The notes under the pieces: model-generated
The model's input: the letters and a program-made list of their open reading frames with translations, nothing else
Databases searched by the model: none
Told to the model about the DNA's origin: nothing
Translations under genes and position numbers: made by a program
Part shown: positions 6,512-14,447 of the stretch, piece by piece
How the letters are laid out: every line of letters starts with the position of its first letter
Numbering within the stretch: position 1 is the first letter of the stretch
Assembly (NCBI GenBank): GCA_934281515.1
Contig: CAKQXG010000026.1
Location: 1 to 17,692, forward strand
From: an uncultured Clostridia bacterium
Lineage (GTDB): Bacteria; Bacillota; Clostridia; Christensenellales; CAG-314
DNA: 17,692 bases
Reading direction: 5' to 3'

Positions 6512-9496
6512 ATGAAAGTTTTTAAACACAAGATTTTGTTTTGTGTTTTGTCGGCTGTCATGGCGCTGCTTTTTGTGGGCGTCATGATCGGCGGACACTA
6601 TGCAAATATTTACAGTAACGCCGTCAACGCGTATTTCCGTTTGTCGCAACACAAGGTGGTGCAGCAGGGGGATACGACGGGCAAAGACCTGACCTATTTC
6701 AAGTCGGACTTCGTCGACGAGGACGGCAACTACGACACCGAGGCGTTGTGGGAGTACAACATATCGCTCACTCAAAGCATTGCCGAGGAAGGCGCTGTAC
6801 TGATGTGGAACAACGACGGCGCATTGCCGCTAGGAAAGGATTTGAACCTCAGTCTGTTTGGTTACCGCAGCGTCAATTACTACTACACGATGGGCGGTTC
6901 CGCCGAAGTAAAGGCGCAGGGATTGCCGACATTGCGTACGGCGTTGGAATCGGAAGACTACTCTGTCAACAAAAAGTTGTGGAATTTCTACCAAACGAAC
7001 AGCTCGTCGGATCCTAGTCAGGACAGATGTAAATGGATAAACGAAATTGCCTGGAACCGCGTCAACAGCGCGTGTTCGTCATCGTTTGCCGAGTACGGCG
7101 ACGCGGCGATAATGGTGCTGGGACGTGCCGGGCAGGAACACATCGATCTTGCAACAAGCGGTAGCGACGGTATCGACGGCTCTTATCTCGACCTGAGTCA
7201 AGCTGAACTCGACACAATCAAGGCGCTTGTCAAACTCAAACAGGACGGAGTGTTTGCCAAGGTGATACTGCTCATCAATTCCGACCATGCGCTCAGCTTC
7301 AAGCGGCTTGCCGAATTTACTTCAACCATCGACGCATGCTTGTGGGTAGGTTCGGGCGGACGCAGCGCATGCCCTGCAGTGGTCAATCTGCTGTGTGGCA
7401 AGGCAAACCCAAGTGGCAGACTTGTAGACACGTGGTTGTACGACAACTTTTCGGCGCCGTCTACCAAAAACTTCGGCGACTATGCCTACACCAACGCGCG
7501 TGACTACGATCTGGACTTTGGCAACAACAATGACAAATACATTGTCTATCAGGAAGGACTGTATGTAGGCTATCGCTACACCGAAACTCGCTACGAAGAC
7601 TCCGTGCTGAAGCGCGGCAACGCCAATGGCAGTGCAGGCGCGGTGGAGTCGGACGACGGCTGGGACTACAATCAGGAGATTGCCTATCCCTTCGGTTACG
7701 GTACAAGTTACACGACGTTTAGTTACACCGATTTTACGGCTAACAAAAAACTGTTCAGCGACGAGTACGAATTGTCCGTCACCGTTACCAATACGGGCAG
7801 TCGCGACGGCAAAGCCGTAGTGCAATTTTATGTGCAACGCCCATATACGGACTACGACAAGGCAAATGGTCTGGAAAAACCTGCCGTAGAGCTTGTCGGT
7901 TTCGGCAAGACCGAGTTGCTTGGCGGCGGACAAAAACAGCGCGTAACCGTCACTGTGACGGAAGAGTGCTTCAAAACCTACGACTACGCCAACAAAGGCA
8001 CGTACATTCTCGAAAAGGGCGACTACTACTTTGCTTGCGGCAACAACGCGCATGACGCGGTAAACAACGTGCTTGCGGCAAAGGGTTACGGCGCCGACGA
8101 CGGTATGACCGACGTGTTCGGCAACCCGACTGACGGCAACGCAAAGTTTGCGCACAAGATAACTGTTGCTTCCGACGACTACAACAAGTACGCTACCGAA
8201 GCTAACGGCACGGCTGTACGCAACCTGTTTGACGACGTCAACATCAACCGTCGCGCAGACAAAGGCACAAACAGCGTAACTTACCTGTCGCGTAACGATT
8301 GGCAGGGTACCTATCCGCAAAAAGTGGTGTTGAGCCTTACCGACGAAATGGCGGCCAGTACCAAGCAAAACAAAACTTTCGAAGAAGATCCCGAGTACGA
8401 CGGCATTACCTATACCTACGAAAAGGACAACGGCATGTCGCTGGTTATGTTCCGCGAGTACGACTACGACAACGAGTATTGGGATCAACTGCTTGACCAG
8501 ATGAGCCTTGCCGAACAAACTAATCTGTGTATTCGCGGTTTGCTGTCGACAATTGCGGTACCGTCCGTCGGTTTGCCCGGCACCAAGGACTGCGACGGAC
8601 CCCTGGGACTGACTCAATACTTTGCTCCGGGCGCAATTTCGGGAGGCATGGGCTATCCGAGTGAAGTGCTTATGGGTTCGACATTCAGTACCGATTTGCT
8701 GTATCTTGCAGGCAAGTCCTATGGCGAAAATATGTTGCAGAACGGCTACACGATACTGTACGGACCGGGCGTCAACATTCATCGCAGCGCCTTCTCTGCG
8801 CGTAACGGCGAGTACTACAGCGAGGACGGGTTGCTTAACGGCAAGATGGCTGCGGCAATCATTACGGGTGCTCAGGAAAAGGGCAGCGTGCTGACACTGA
8901 AGCACTTTGCTCTGAACGATCAGGACTTCAACCGTAACAACTGCAACGTGTGGGCAGACGAACAAACCATGCGCGAGCTGTACTTGCGCCCCTTTGAAAT
9001 AGGCGTTAAGGAAGGCAAAATAATGGCTGTCATGAGTAGTTACAACCGTATCGGTACAACCTGGACGGGTGCGCACACGGGATTGCTCACCGACCTGTTG
9101 CGCAACGAATGGGGCTTTGTCGGGTTTGTTATTTCCGACGCATGGCCCAACTACAACGCGTACAGTTACATCGACGCTATTATGGCAGGCAACGACCTGG
9201 AGTTTACAGGCGGCACGTTGGACAAACTGCAACCGTACTTCGGTAGCGGCACCGTGACCACCAAAATCAGAGAGTCGGCAAAACGTATCATGTACGTTAT
9301 CAGCAAAACCAACGCAATGAACGGACTTGACAGCAACAGTAAGATAGTCGCTGTCACCAACTGGTGGCAGTACCTGATTGTCGGGTTGCAAGTCGGCTTC
9401 GGCATATTGACTGTGGCAAGCGTAACAATGGCTGTGCTTTGTTTCGTTTTCGGCGCAAAAGCCAGGCGCAAAGCGGCAGAAATAATGGTGGCGTAG
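6512..9496 (+). CDS. Domain-permuted GH3 glycoside hydrolase, membrane-anchored at both ends
   Basis: GH3 enzymes remove sugars from non-reducing ends of beta-glycosides. In this 994-residue protein the usual order is reversed: a GH3 C-type alpha/beta domain comes first (about 85-400, with GGRSACPAVVNLLCGKANPSGRL and YPFGYGTSYTTF), then an Fn3-like domain (about 415-485), then the TIM-barrel domain (about 655-930) with KHFALND (K797, H798) and the likely nucleophile D876 in GFVISDAW. E209 in GQEHID is a possible acid/base, uncertain. Permuted GH3 enzymes are known from Ruminococcus albus and Butyrivibrio fibrisolvens. Hydrophobic helices at 8-28 and 955-981, each with positive charges on the presumed inner side, suggest a catalytic part held outside by both ends. 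The substrate is unknown. The ribosome site is weak (GGGTGA, 6503-6508), fitting coupling to the gene before. Confidence 0.9.
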   Translation: MKVFKHKILFCVLSAVMALLFVGVMIGGHYANIYSNAVNAYFRLSQHKVVQQGDTTGKDLTYFKSDFVDEDGNYDTEALWEYNISLTQSIAEEGAVLMWNNDGALPLGKDLNLSLFGYRSVNYYYTMGGSAEVKAQGLPTLRTALESEDYSVNKKLWNFYQTNSSSDPSQDRCKWINEIAWNRVNSACSSSFAEYGDAAIMVLGRAGQEHIDLATSGSDGIDGSYLDLSQAELDTIKALVKLKQDGVFAKVILLINSDHALSFKRLAEFTSTIDACLWVGSGGRSACPAVVNLLCGKANPSGRLVDTWLYDNFSAPSTKNFGDYAYTNARDYDLDFGNNNDKYIVYQEGLYVGYRYTETRYEDSVLKRGNANGSAGAVESDDGWDYNQEIAYPFGYGTSYTTFSYTDFTANKKLFSDEYELSVTVTNTGSRDGKAVVQFYVQRPYTDYDKANGLEKPAVELVGFGKTELLGGGQKQRVTVTVTEECFKTYDYANKGTYILEKGDYYFACGNNAHDAVNNVLAAKGYGADDGMTDVFGNPTDGNAKFAHKITVASDDYNKYATEANGTAVRNLFDDVNINRRADKGTNSVTYLSRNDWQGTYPQKVVLSLTDEMAASTKQNKTFEEDPEYDGITYTYEKDNGMSLVMFREYDYDNEYWDQLLDQMSLAEQTNLCIRGLLSTIAVPSVGLPGTKDCDGPLGLTQYFAPGAISGGMGYPSEVLMGSTFSTDLLYLAGKSYGENMLQNGYTILYGPGVNIHRSAFSARNGEYYSEDGLLNGKMAAAIITGAQEKGSVLTLKHFALNDQDFNRNNCNVWADEQTMRELYLRPFEIGVKEGKIMAVMSSYNRIGTTWTGAHTGLLTDLLRNEWGFVGFVISDAWPNYNAYSYIDAIMAGNDLEFTGGTLDKLQPYFGSGTVTTKIRESAKRIMYVISKTNAMNGLDSNSKIVAVTNWWQYLIVGLQVGFGILTVASVTMAVLCFVFGAKARRKAAEIMVA

Positions 9497-9530
9497 CAGC
9501 GTCACAAGTGATTTATTTAAGGAGTTTGTA

Positions 9531-10928
9531 ATGAAAAAACAACAACGTATCGCAATTTTGATGACAATTCTTGCGCTGGTACTGGCAATGACATTTGTGC
9601 TGGGCGCATGTAACGGCACGGGTGACGAACCGTGCACCAACCACGTAGACAAAAACAATGACGGCAAATGCGACAACTGTGGCAAAGCTATGAATAGCGG
9701 CGACACAAACAAGCCCGCGGCAAAACCCGAGTACAAACTCGAAGGCAGCGGCTACACGCTTGTAAGTGCAGGCGACAACAAAGCAACTTCATTTGAAATT
9801 CCCTCTACATACGAAGGCAAACCCGTCACCACCATCGGTGAAGAAGCGTTCAAGGGCTTCTCCCGTCTGACAAGCGTAGTGGTACCCGACAGCGTAACAA
9901 CCATCGGTGCCAAGGCGTTTAGCGGTTGCGGCAGACTTAAAAACCTGTCTTTGCCTTTCATCGGCAAGTCTGCCGACGCCACAGGCGAAAAAGCATTGCT
10001 TGGTTATATTTTCGGTTCCGCTTCCTACACGGGTGGCAGCAGCGTTGATCAAAAGTACTCCGAAGCGGCAGAAGACGTGTCCACGTTCTACATTCCTACC
10101 GCTCTGACCAACCTGACAATCACTGGCAAAGCTATTCCCGATTACGCGCTGTACAATTGCTCCATGATTACCACTCTTGAAATCGGCAAAGACGTTGCTA
10201 CCGTCGGCGCACATGCCCTTGACGGCAACAAAATCACCGCACTTTTTGTCGACAGTCCTGCTTTTGTGGCAATGCTTACCGCAGAAAAGCTGCCTGACCT
10301 TGGCATGACCACACTGCCCACGCTGTACATACTGTCCACAATCACAACTTACACCGATTACATCACGGCAACATTCCCCAACCACAGTGCCTTTGACAAA
10401 AACGGCACAAGCTATCAGCGTTTTGCTCAATCGGGCGAAATTCGTCTCGAAGCCGAACTTGCAAAGCTTACCGATGGTCTTGCCATCGACGCAGGCTACG
10501 GCGACATTACTCCCGAGATCAGCGGCGGCTACTGCGTAGGCGGTTTCGACGGCTTTAAAGAAGGCGCAAAGATGACGTTCGAGTTTAACAGCGACATCGG
10601 GGCAAAGGCGACAATGTACTTTATGCTTAATCCTCGCGGTTGCGAAGACTACTGCAGCGACACTTACACAATTACGCTTAACGGCGAAGAAGTTTACTCT
10701 TCCAAACAGTTTACGCTTGATGGCGGCGTCGGCAGTTGGTTCTGGTACCACTTCCAAAAGTACGAAATTGCCGAAATTGAATTGCAGGAAGGTCTCAATA
10801 CTCTTGTGATCGAGTTCCACGGCAACTACGGTGCCCCCGGTACCGAGCGTGAAAACGTCGTAGACAACGGCCACAACTTCGACTACGTGTCATTCGACAC
10901 AACCGCCAACGTCAGTTGGGCGAAGTAG
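9531..10928 (+). CDS. Lipoprotein with BspA-type leucine-rich repeats and one CBM6/35-like domain
   Basis: The 465-residue product has a signal peptide with lipobox VLGAC (C27). Residues 35-50 hold C35, H38, C47 and C50 around a D-x-N-x-D-G loop, which could bind metal or calcium. Residues about 68-240 resemble LRR_5/BspA repeats (IGEEAFKGFSRLTSVVVPDSVTTIG and shorter variants). Residues about 302-457 form a CBM6/35-like domain with NPRG and DNGHNFDY, closest by eye to the CBMs of the regulator at 1983. No enzyme motif is seen; surface glycan or protein binding is inferred. AAGGAG (9519-9524) lies six bases before the ATG, and the GH3 gene ends 34 bases upstream, so this is probably the third gene of one operon. 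Confidence 0.87.
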   Translation: MKKQQRIAILMTILALVLAMTFVLGACNGTGDEPCTNHVDKNNDGKCDNCGKAMNSGDTNKPAAKPEYKLEGSGYTLVSAGDNKATSFEIPSTYEGKPVTTIGEEAFKGFSRLTSVVVPDSVTTIGAKAFSGCGRLKNLSLPFIGKSADATGEKALLGYIFGSASYTGGSSVDQKYSEAAEDVSTFYIPTALTNLTITGKAIPDYALYNCSMITTLEIGKDVATVGAHALDGNKITALFVDSPAFVAMLTAEKLPDLGMTTLPTLYILSTITTYTDYITATFPNHSAFDKNGTSYQRFAQSGEIRLEAELAKLTDGLAIDAGYGDITPEISGGYCVGGFDGFKEGAKMTFEFNSDIGAKATMYFMLNPRGCEDYCSDTYTITLNGEEVYSSKQFTLDGGVGSWFWYHFQKYEIAEIELQEGLNTLVIEFHGNYGAPGTERENVVDNGHNFDYVSFDTTANVSWAK

Positions 10929-10990
10929 TCTTTTAACACAGCCCCACCATCGAAGTCGGGCGACAGGCGTTGTAAAAGCGTTTGGCGATT

Positions 10991-11028
10991 GATTTCTCAA
11001 TACGTATGCGTTTTTTGCTTACATTTTT
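10991..11028. promoter_or_regulatory. ATACGTAT site C, upstream of the second GH3 gene
   Basis: ATACGTAT occurs at 11000-11007, followed after 11 bases by TTACATTTTT (11019-11028). Read on the minus strand, the core is preceded by GCAAAAAACGC, similar to sites A and B. It lies between the LRR lipoprotein stop (10928) and the GH3 start (11215), just before a large hairpin. Confidence 0.45.
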
Positions 11029-11031
11029 GCC

Positions 11032-11094
11032 TGTCGGGCAATGCGATATTCGGACTTTTTGTCGGGTATTGCATTGCCTTGCCCGACATTTTTT
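11032..11094 (+). terminator. Long hairpin with T run, terminator or leader attenuator
   Basis: TGTCGGGCAA (11032-11041) pairs with TTGCCCGACA (11079-11088), directly followed by six T. An inner pairing GCAATGC (11038-11044) with GCATTGC (11071-11077) overlaps it, so two registers are possible. It ends the 4036-10928 unit if transcription reads through, or acts as an attenuator of the GH3 gene if the promoter is at site C. Confidence 0.55.
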
Positions 11095-11113
11095 ACACCC
11101 GGTGCATGTTTGC

Positions 11114-11144
11114 GTCCGATATACACGGTTTGTCGGTATCGGAC
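11114..11144. promoter_or_regulatory. Inverted repeat GTCCGATA / TATCGGAC
   Basis: GTCCGATA (11114-11121) and TATCGGAC (11137-11144) are perfect reverse complements with a 15-base gap, about 70 bases before the second GH3 ATG. It could be an operator or a leader hairpin; there is no T run. Confidence 0.3.
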
Positions 11145-11214
11145 AACGGCGTTTTGATTGAATTTGTGCGAAACGACCTTCATGCACGGTCAATGGTTTT
11201 TTACGGAGAATTAA

Positions 11215-14166
11215 ATGAAAACGAAAGGAAAAATAACTTTGTGGAGCATACTTTCGGGCGTGATGCTGGTGCTTGCGATAGCTTGCATAGTAGGCACGTT
11301 TGTTGCCGAAAGGTATGTATCGATCATCAACTCTTTCTTCAATCTGGACAACTACAAGATTGTCGGCAAAAGCGATCCCGACACCGACACGCAGTACTTC
11401 AAATCGGCGTTTCTGGACGAAAACGGCGAGCTTGACGAAGTTGCCTGCGACGAATTCGTAACCAATGTTTCTCGTCGCACTGCGGAAGAAGGCGCGGTGC
11501 TACTGTGGAACCACGACAACGCATTGCCTATCGAGGCGGAAAGTACCGTCAGTTTGTTCGGTAAGTCATGCGTTGCGGCAAACTACTGCGTGGACGGTAG
11601 CGGCTTTGTCAAGGTCAAGGATATGCAGGATCTCAAATCGGCTTTTGCCGACGCGGGTTTTTCTGTCAACAAGCAACTGTATGCCAAGTATGAGGCGCAA
11701 AACCCCAAAATGGCGTGGTGTACCGCCGTTGCCGAATGCAGTTGGAGTTCTGTGTTTACGTCGGAAAACAACCTGTCCGACTACGGTGACAACGCCGTGT
11801 TTATTCTTGCTCGTCGCGGTTGCGAAAACACCGACCTTAGCTACACAGGCAGCGAAGGCATCGACGGCAACATTCTTAACCTCAACCCCACCGAAGTGGA
11901 GATACTCAACAAACTTGTCGCACTCAAAAACAAGGGTGTTGTAAAAAAGCTTATTGTGCTTATCAGCTCGTCTCACACACTGCAATTCAGCGAACTTGCC
12001 AAATACGAAAGCAACATCGACGCTTGTATGTGGATCGGTATGGGCGGTAAAATGCTCAACTCGGCAATGGTCAACTTGCTCAGCGGCAAGGTGAACCCCA
12101 GCGGACGTCTTGCCAACGTGTATGTTTACGACAACTTTTCTAACCCGTCAATGGCAAATATGGGTAGCAACTACTACACAAACGCCGCCACTGATTACAG
12201 CGATTTGTACAACATGGACAAAAACGCCGCACATCAAAAAAAGACAACCTATCTTGTCTATCAGGAAGGTATTTACGTCGGCTATCGCTACTACGAAACT
12301 CGTTACGAAGACAGCGTGTTGCAACAAGGCAACGCTACAAGCAGTAAGGGCGCACGTGCCTCGCTCGAAGGCTGGGAGTACACGGATGAAGTCAAGTATC
12401 CTTTCGGTTACGGTATCGGTTACACAACGTTTGCTTACTCCGACTTCAAAGTGACGCGTGCGGGCGACAACTACAACGTTAGCGTTACCGTCACCAATAC
12501 TGGCGATGTCGCAGGGCGCGAAGTAGTGCAGGTGTATCTGCAAAAACCCTACACCGACTATGACAAGGCGAACGGCGTGGAAAAAGCGTCCATAGAGCTT
12601 GTCGGCTTTGCCAAGACTGCCACGATCGGCGCGGGCGACAGCGAGAAGGTGACAATCGAAATCGCTGCCGAAAGCTTCAAAACCTACGATGCCAACAAGG
12701 CAAAGACCTACATTCTTGAAAAGGGCGACTACCGCATTGCCGTGGGCTTCAACAGTCACGACGCACTAAACAATATCCTTGCCGACAAGGGCAAGACGAC
12801 TGCCGACGGCATGGACTACAACGGCGATAAAAATTTTGTGCACACAGTCAAAATTGTCGCCGATGACTTTACCAAGTATTCCAAAACGGAGTACGGTACG
12901 GTCACCAATGCGTTTGAACAGTCCGACTGCAACAAATATGTTGGCAATACCAACAACAAAACGGTGTATTTGTCGCGTAACGATTGGGCGGAGACCTATC
13001 CGCAAGGCGTAACTGACTTTACCATGAACGACACGATGTATGCCGAATTGCAATGGAATCGTCCCTACGAAGAGGATCCCGACGCGACCATGCCTTTGTA
13101 CGAGCAGGACAACAACATGAAGCTTGTAGAAATGCGCGGACTTAGCTACGACAACGAGTTCTGGGACAAAATTCTCGACCAGATGAGCTTTGAAGATCAG
13201 GCTCGTCTTGTGGCAGTTGCCAGCGGTTCCACGCAACCCGTGCAGTCGGTCGGTGTGCCGGGTACGATGGATATCGACGGACCGCAAGGCATGACCAAAT
13301 TCTATACCGGCACAAGCTACGCGCACGACATGTGTTACCCCTGCGAAGCACTTATGGCAAGCACGTTCGATGTGGAACTCATCGAGCAAATCGGAGAGTG
13401 TTTTGGCGAGGACCTGCTTATGGCAGGATACCAGGTAATGTACGGACCGGGCGCAAACATTCAGCGTAGCCCTTACAGCGGACGTAACGGCGAGTACTAC
13501 AGCGAGGACCCGTATCTTACGGCGGTGATGTTGGCTGTCGAAAGTCGCGGTATGTTGAGTCGCGGTATCATCCCCTTGTTTAAGCACTTTGCTCTGAACG
13601 ACCAGGAAGTCAACCGTCACTGCGTCAATGTGTGGGCAAATGAACAAAGTATACGCGAAATCTACCTTGCTTGTTTTGAAAAGGCAATTGTAGAAGAAAA
13701 GTGCCCCGGCGTAATGGCAAGTTTCAACAGCATAGGCACACAGTGGGCAAGTGCACACAAAGGTCTGCTTACGCAAGTACTCCGCGGCGAGTGGGGGTTC
13801 CAAGGCTACGTCAGCACTGACGGTGCCGACGAAGTGTGGATGAGCTACGTCGACGGACTGCTTGCAGGCAACAATTTGTGGATGCACAGCGGTGACTACA
13901 AGTCGTTTAGCAAGTACAAGGATTCTCCTACATTCTGTCAGGCGCTGCGCGAGTCGTGTCACGGCATTATGTACGCCCTTGCCAACAGCAGTGCGGTCAA
14001 CGGACTGACGAGCGACATGGAGATTGTTCCCGTTACCAACTGGTGGCAACATGCTATTGTCGCGCTTGACGTCACATTCTCTATTGCAACGCTTGCTTGT
14101 GCGGCGATGCTTGTGTTGACTATCGTCAAGGCGAAGAAGTCTACCGCAACCGTAGTTGCAGAATAA
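11215..14166 (+). CDS. Second domain-permuted GH3 glycoside hydrolase, membrane-anchored at both ends
   Basis: This 983-residue protein is a clear paralogue of the GH3 at 6512, with shared stretches such as PYTDYDKANG, NGEYYSED and HFALNDQ. Domain order is again alpha/beta GH3_C-like (about 85-405, GKVNPSGRL, YPFGYGIGYTTF), Fn3-like (about 415-490), then TIM barrel (about 652-930) with K790-H791 and the likely nucleophile D869. Around D869 the sequence is YVSTDGADE, unlike ISDAWPN in the first copy, so substrate preference may differ. Helices at about 9-30 and 947-971 with flanking lysines again imply an outside catalytic part tied at both ends. GGAG (11205-11208) lies six bases before the ATG. 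It is separated from the upstream operon by 286 bases holding site C and a hairpin, so it is probably its own transcription unit. Confidence 0.9.
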   Translation: MKTKGKITLWSILSGVMLVLAIACIVGTFVAERYVSIINSFFNLDNYKIVGKSDPDTDTQYFKSAFLDENGELDEVACDEFVTNVSRRTAEEGAVLLWNHDNALPIEAESTVSLFGKSCVAANYCVDGSGFVKVKDMQDLKSAFADAGFSVNKQLYAKYEAQNPKMAWCTAVAECSWSSVFTSENNLSDYGDNAVFILARRGCENTDLSYTGSEGIDGNILNLNPTEVEILNKLVALKNKGVVKKLIVLISSSHTLQFSELAKYESNIDACMWIGMGGKMLNSAMVNLLSGKVNPSGRLANVYVYDNFSNPSMANMGSNYYTNAATDYSDLYNMDKNAAHQKKTTYLVYQEGIYVGYRYYETRYEDSVLQQGNATSSKGARASLEGWEYTDEVKYPFGYGIGYTTFAYSDFKVTRAGDNYNVSVTVTNTGDVAGREVVQVYLQKPYTDYDKANGVEKASIELVGFAKTATIGAGDSEKVTIEIAAESFKTYDANKAKTYILEKGDYRIAVGFNSHDALNNILADKGKTTADGMDYNGDKNFVHTVKIVADDFTKYSKTEYGTVTNAFEQSDCNKYVGNTNNKTVYLSRNDWAETYPQGVTDFTMNDTMYAELQWNRPYEEDPDATMPLYEQDNNMKLVEMRGLSYDNEFWDKILDQMSFEDQARLVAVASGSTQPVQSVGVPGTMDIDGPQGMTKFYTGTSYAHDMCYPCEALMASTFDVELIEQIGECFGEDLLMAGYQVMYGPGANIQRSPYSGRNGEYYSEDPYLTAVMLAVESRGMLSRGIIPLFKHFALNDQEVNRHCVNVWANEQSIREIYLACFEKAIVEEKCPGVMASFNSIGTQWASAHKGLLTQVLRGEWGFQGYVSTDGADEVWMSYVDGLLAGNNLWMHSGDYKSFSKYKDSPTFCQALRESCHGIMYALANSSAVNGLTSDMEIVPVTNWWQHAIVALDVTFSIATLACAAMLVLTIVKAKKSTATVVAE

Positions 14167-14181
14167 AAAAAGAATTTGTCG

Positions 14182-14221
14182 GCAAAAATTACATACGTAT
14201 TATGATTTTAGTTACATTTTT
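14182..14221. promoter_or_regulatory. ATACGTAT site D, after the second GH3 gene
   Basis: ATACGTAT (14193-14200) lies 27 bases after the GH3 stop and is preceded by GGCAAAAATTAC, like the other sites. TTACATTTTT follows after 11 bases (14212-14221), the same spacing and sequence as at site C. Confidence 0.45.
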
Positions 14222-14285
14222 AATGTGTCTGAAAGCAACAAACGATAAAGATTTTTGGCGGACAAACTTGCAAAAACATTTTGTA

Positions 14286-14319
14286 TTTACTTGACAAGTA
14301 AACAAGTATGTAGTAAATT
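14286..14319 (+). promoter_or_regulatory. MATE gene promoter with palindromic operator over the -35 box
   Basis: TTGACA (14291-14296) and TAAATT (14314-14319) are 17 bases apart. The -35 box lies inside the perfect palindrome TTTACTTGACAAGTAAA (14286-14302); a further ACAAGTA half-site follows at 14302-14308. Palindromes of the ACTTG-CAAGT type over a promoter are typical of MarR-family repressors, which often control drug efflux pumps; no such regulator is encoded in the window. Confidence 0.55.
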
Positions 14320-14328
14320 ATTTGACAT

Positions 14329-14356
14329 AAAAGGTAAACGTTTTCGTTTGCCTTTT
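14329..14356 (+). terminator. Hairpin with T run before the MATE gene
   Basis: AAGGTAAACG (14331-14340) pairs with CGTTTGCCTT (14345-14354) around TTTT, with one G-T pair, extended by A/T pairs and ending in six T. It may terminate the GH3 transcript. It also begins only about nine bases after the MATE -10 box, so it could act as an attenuator at the very start of the MATE transcript. Confidence 0.65.
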
Positions 14357-14447
14357 TTGTTTTGTGGATACGGTTATTGTCGACAGCTCGATTGCACATA
14401 TAAAAGTGAAGTGTAATTCGGCAGAACGCACAAAGTATAGGGGGCAT

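Noticed and set aside
7322..9736. 804-codon open frame on the minus strand across the first GH3 gene
   Set aside because: It is antisense to a clearly conserved enzyme, its translation shows no domain, and it arises because the sense gene avoids TTA, CTA and TCA codons.
9789..10874. 361-codon minus-strand frame across the LRR lipoprotein
   Set aside because: Shadow of the sense gene; composition is cysteine- and valine-rich without a fold.
12766..14052. 428-codon minus-strand frame across the second GH3
   Set aside because: Antisense to conserved GH3 motifs and without any family resemblance.
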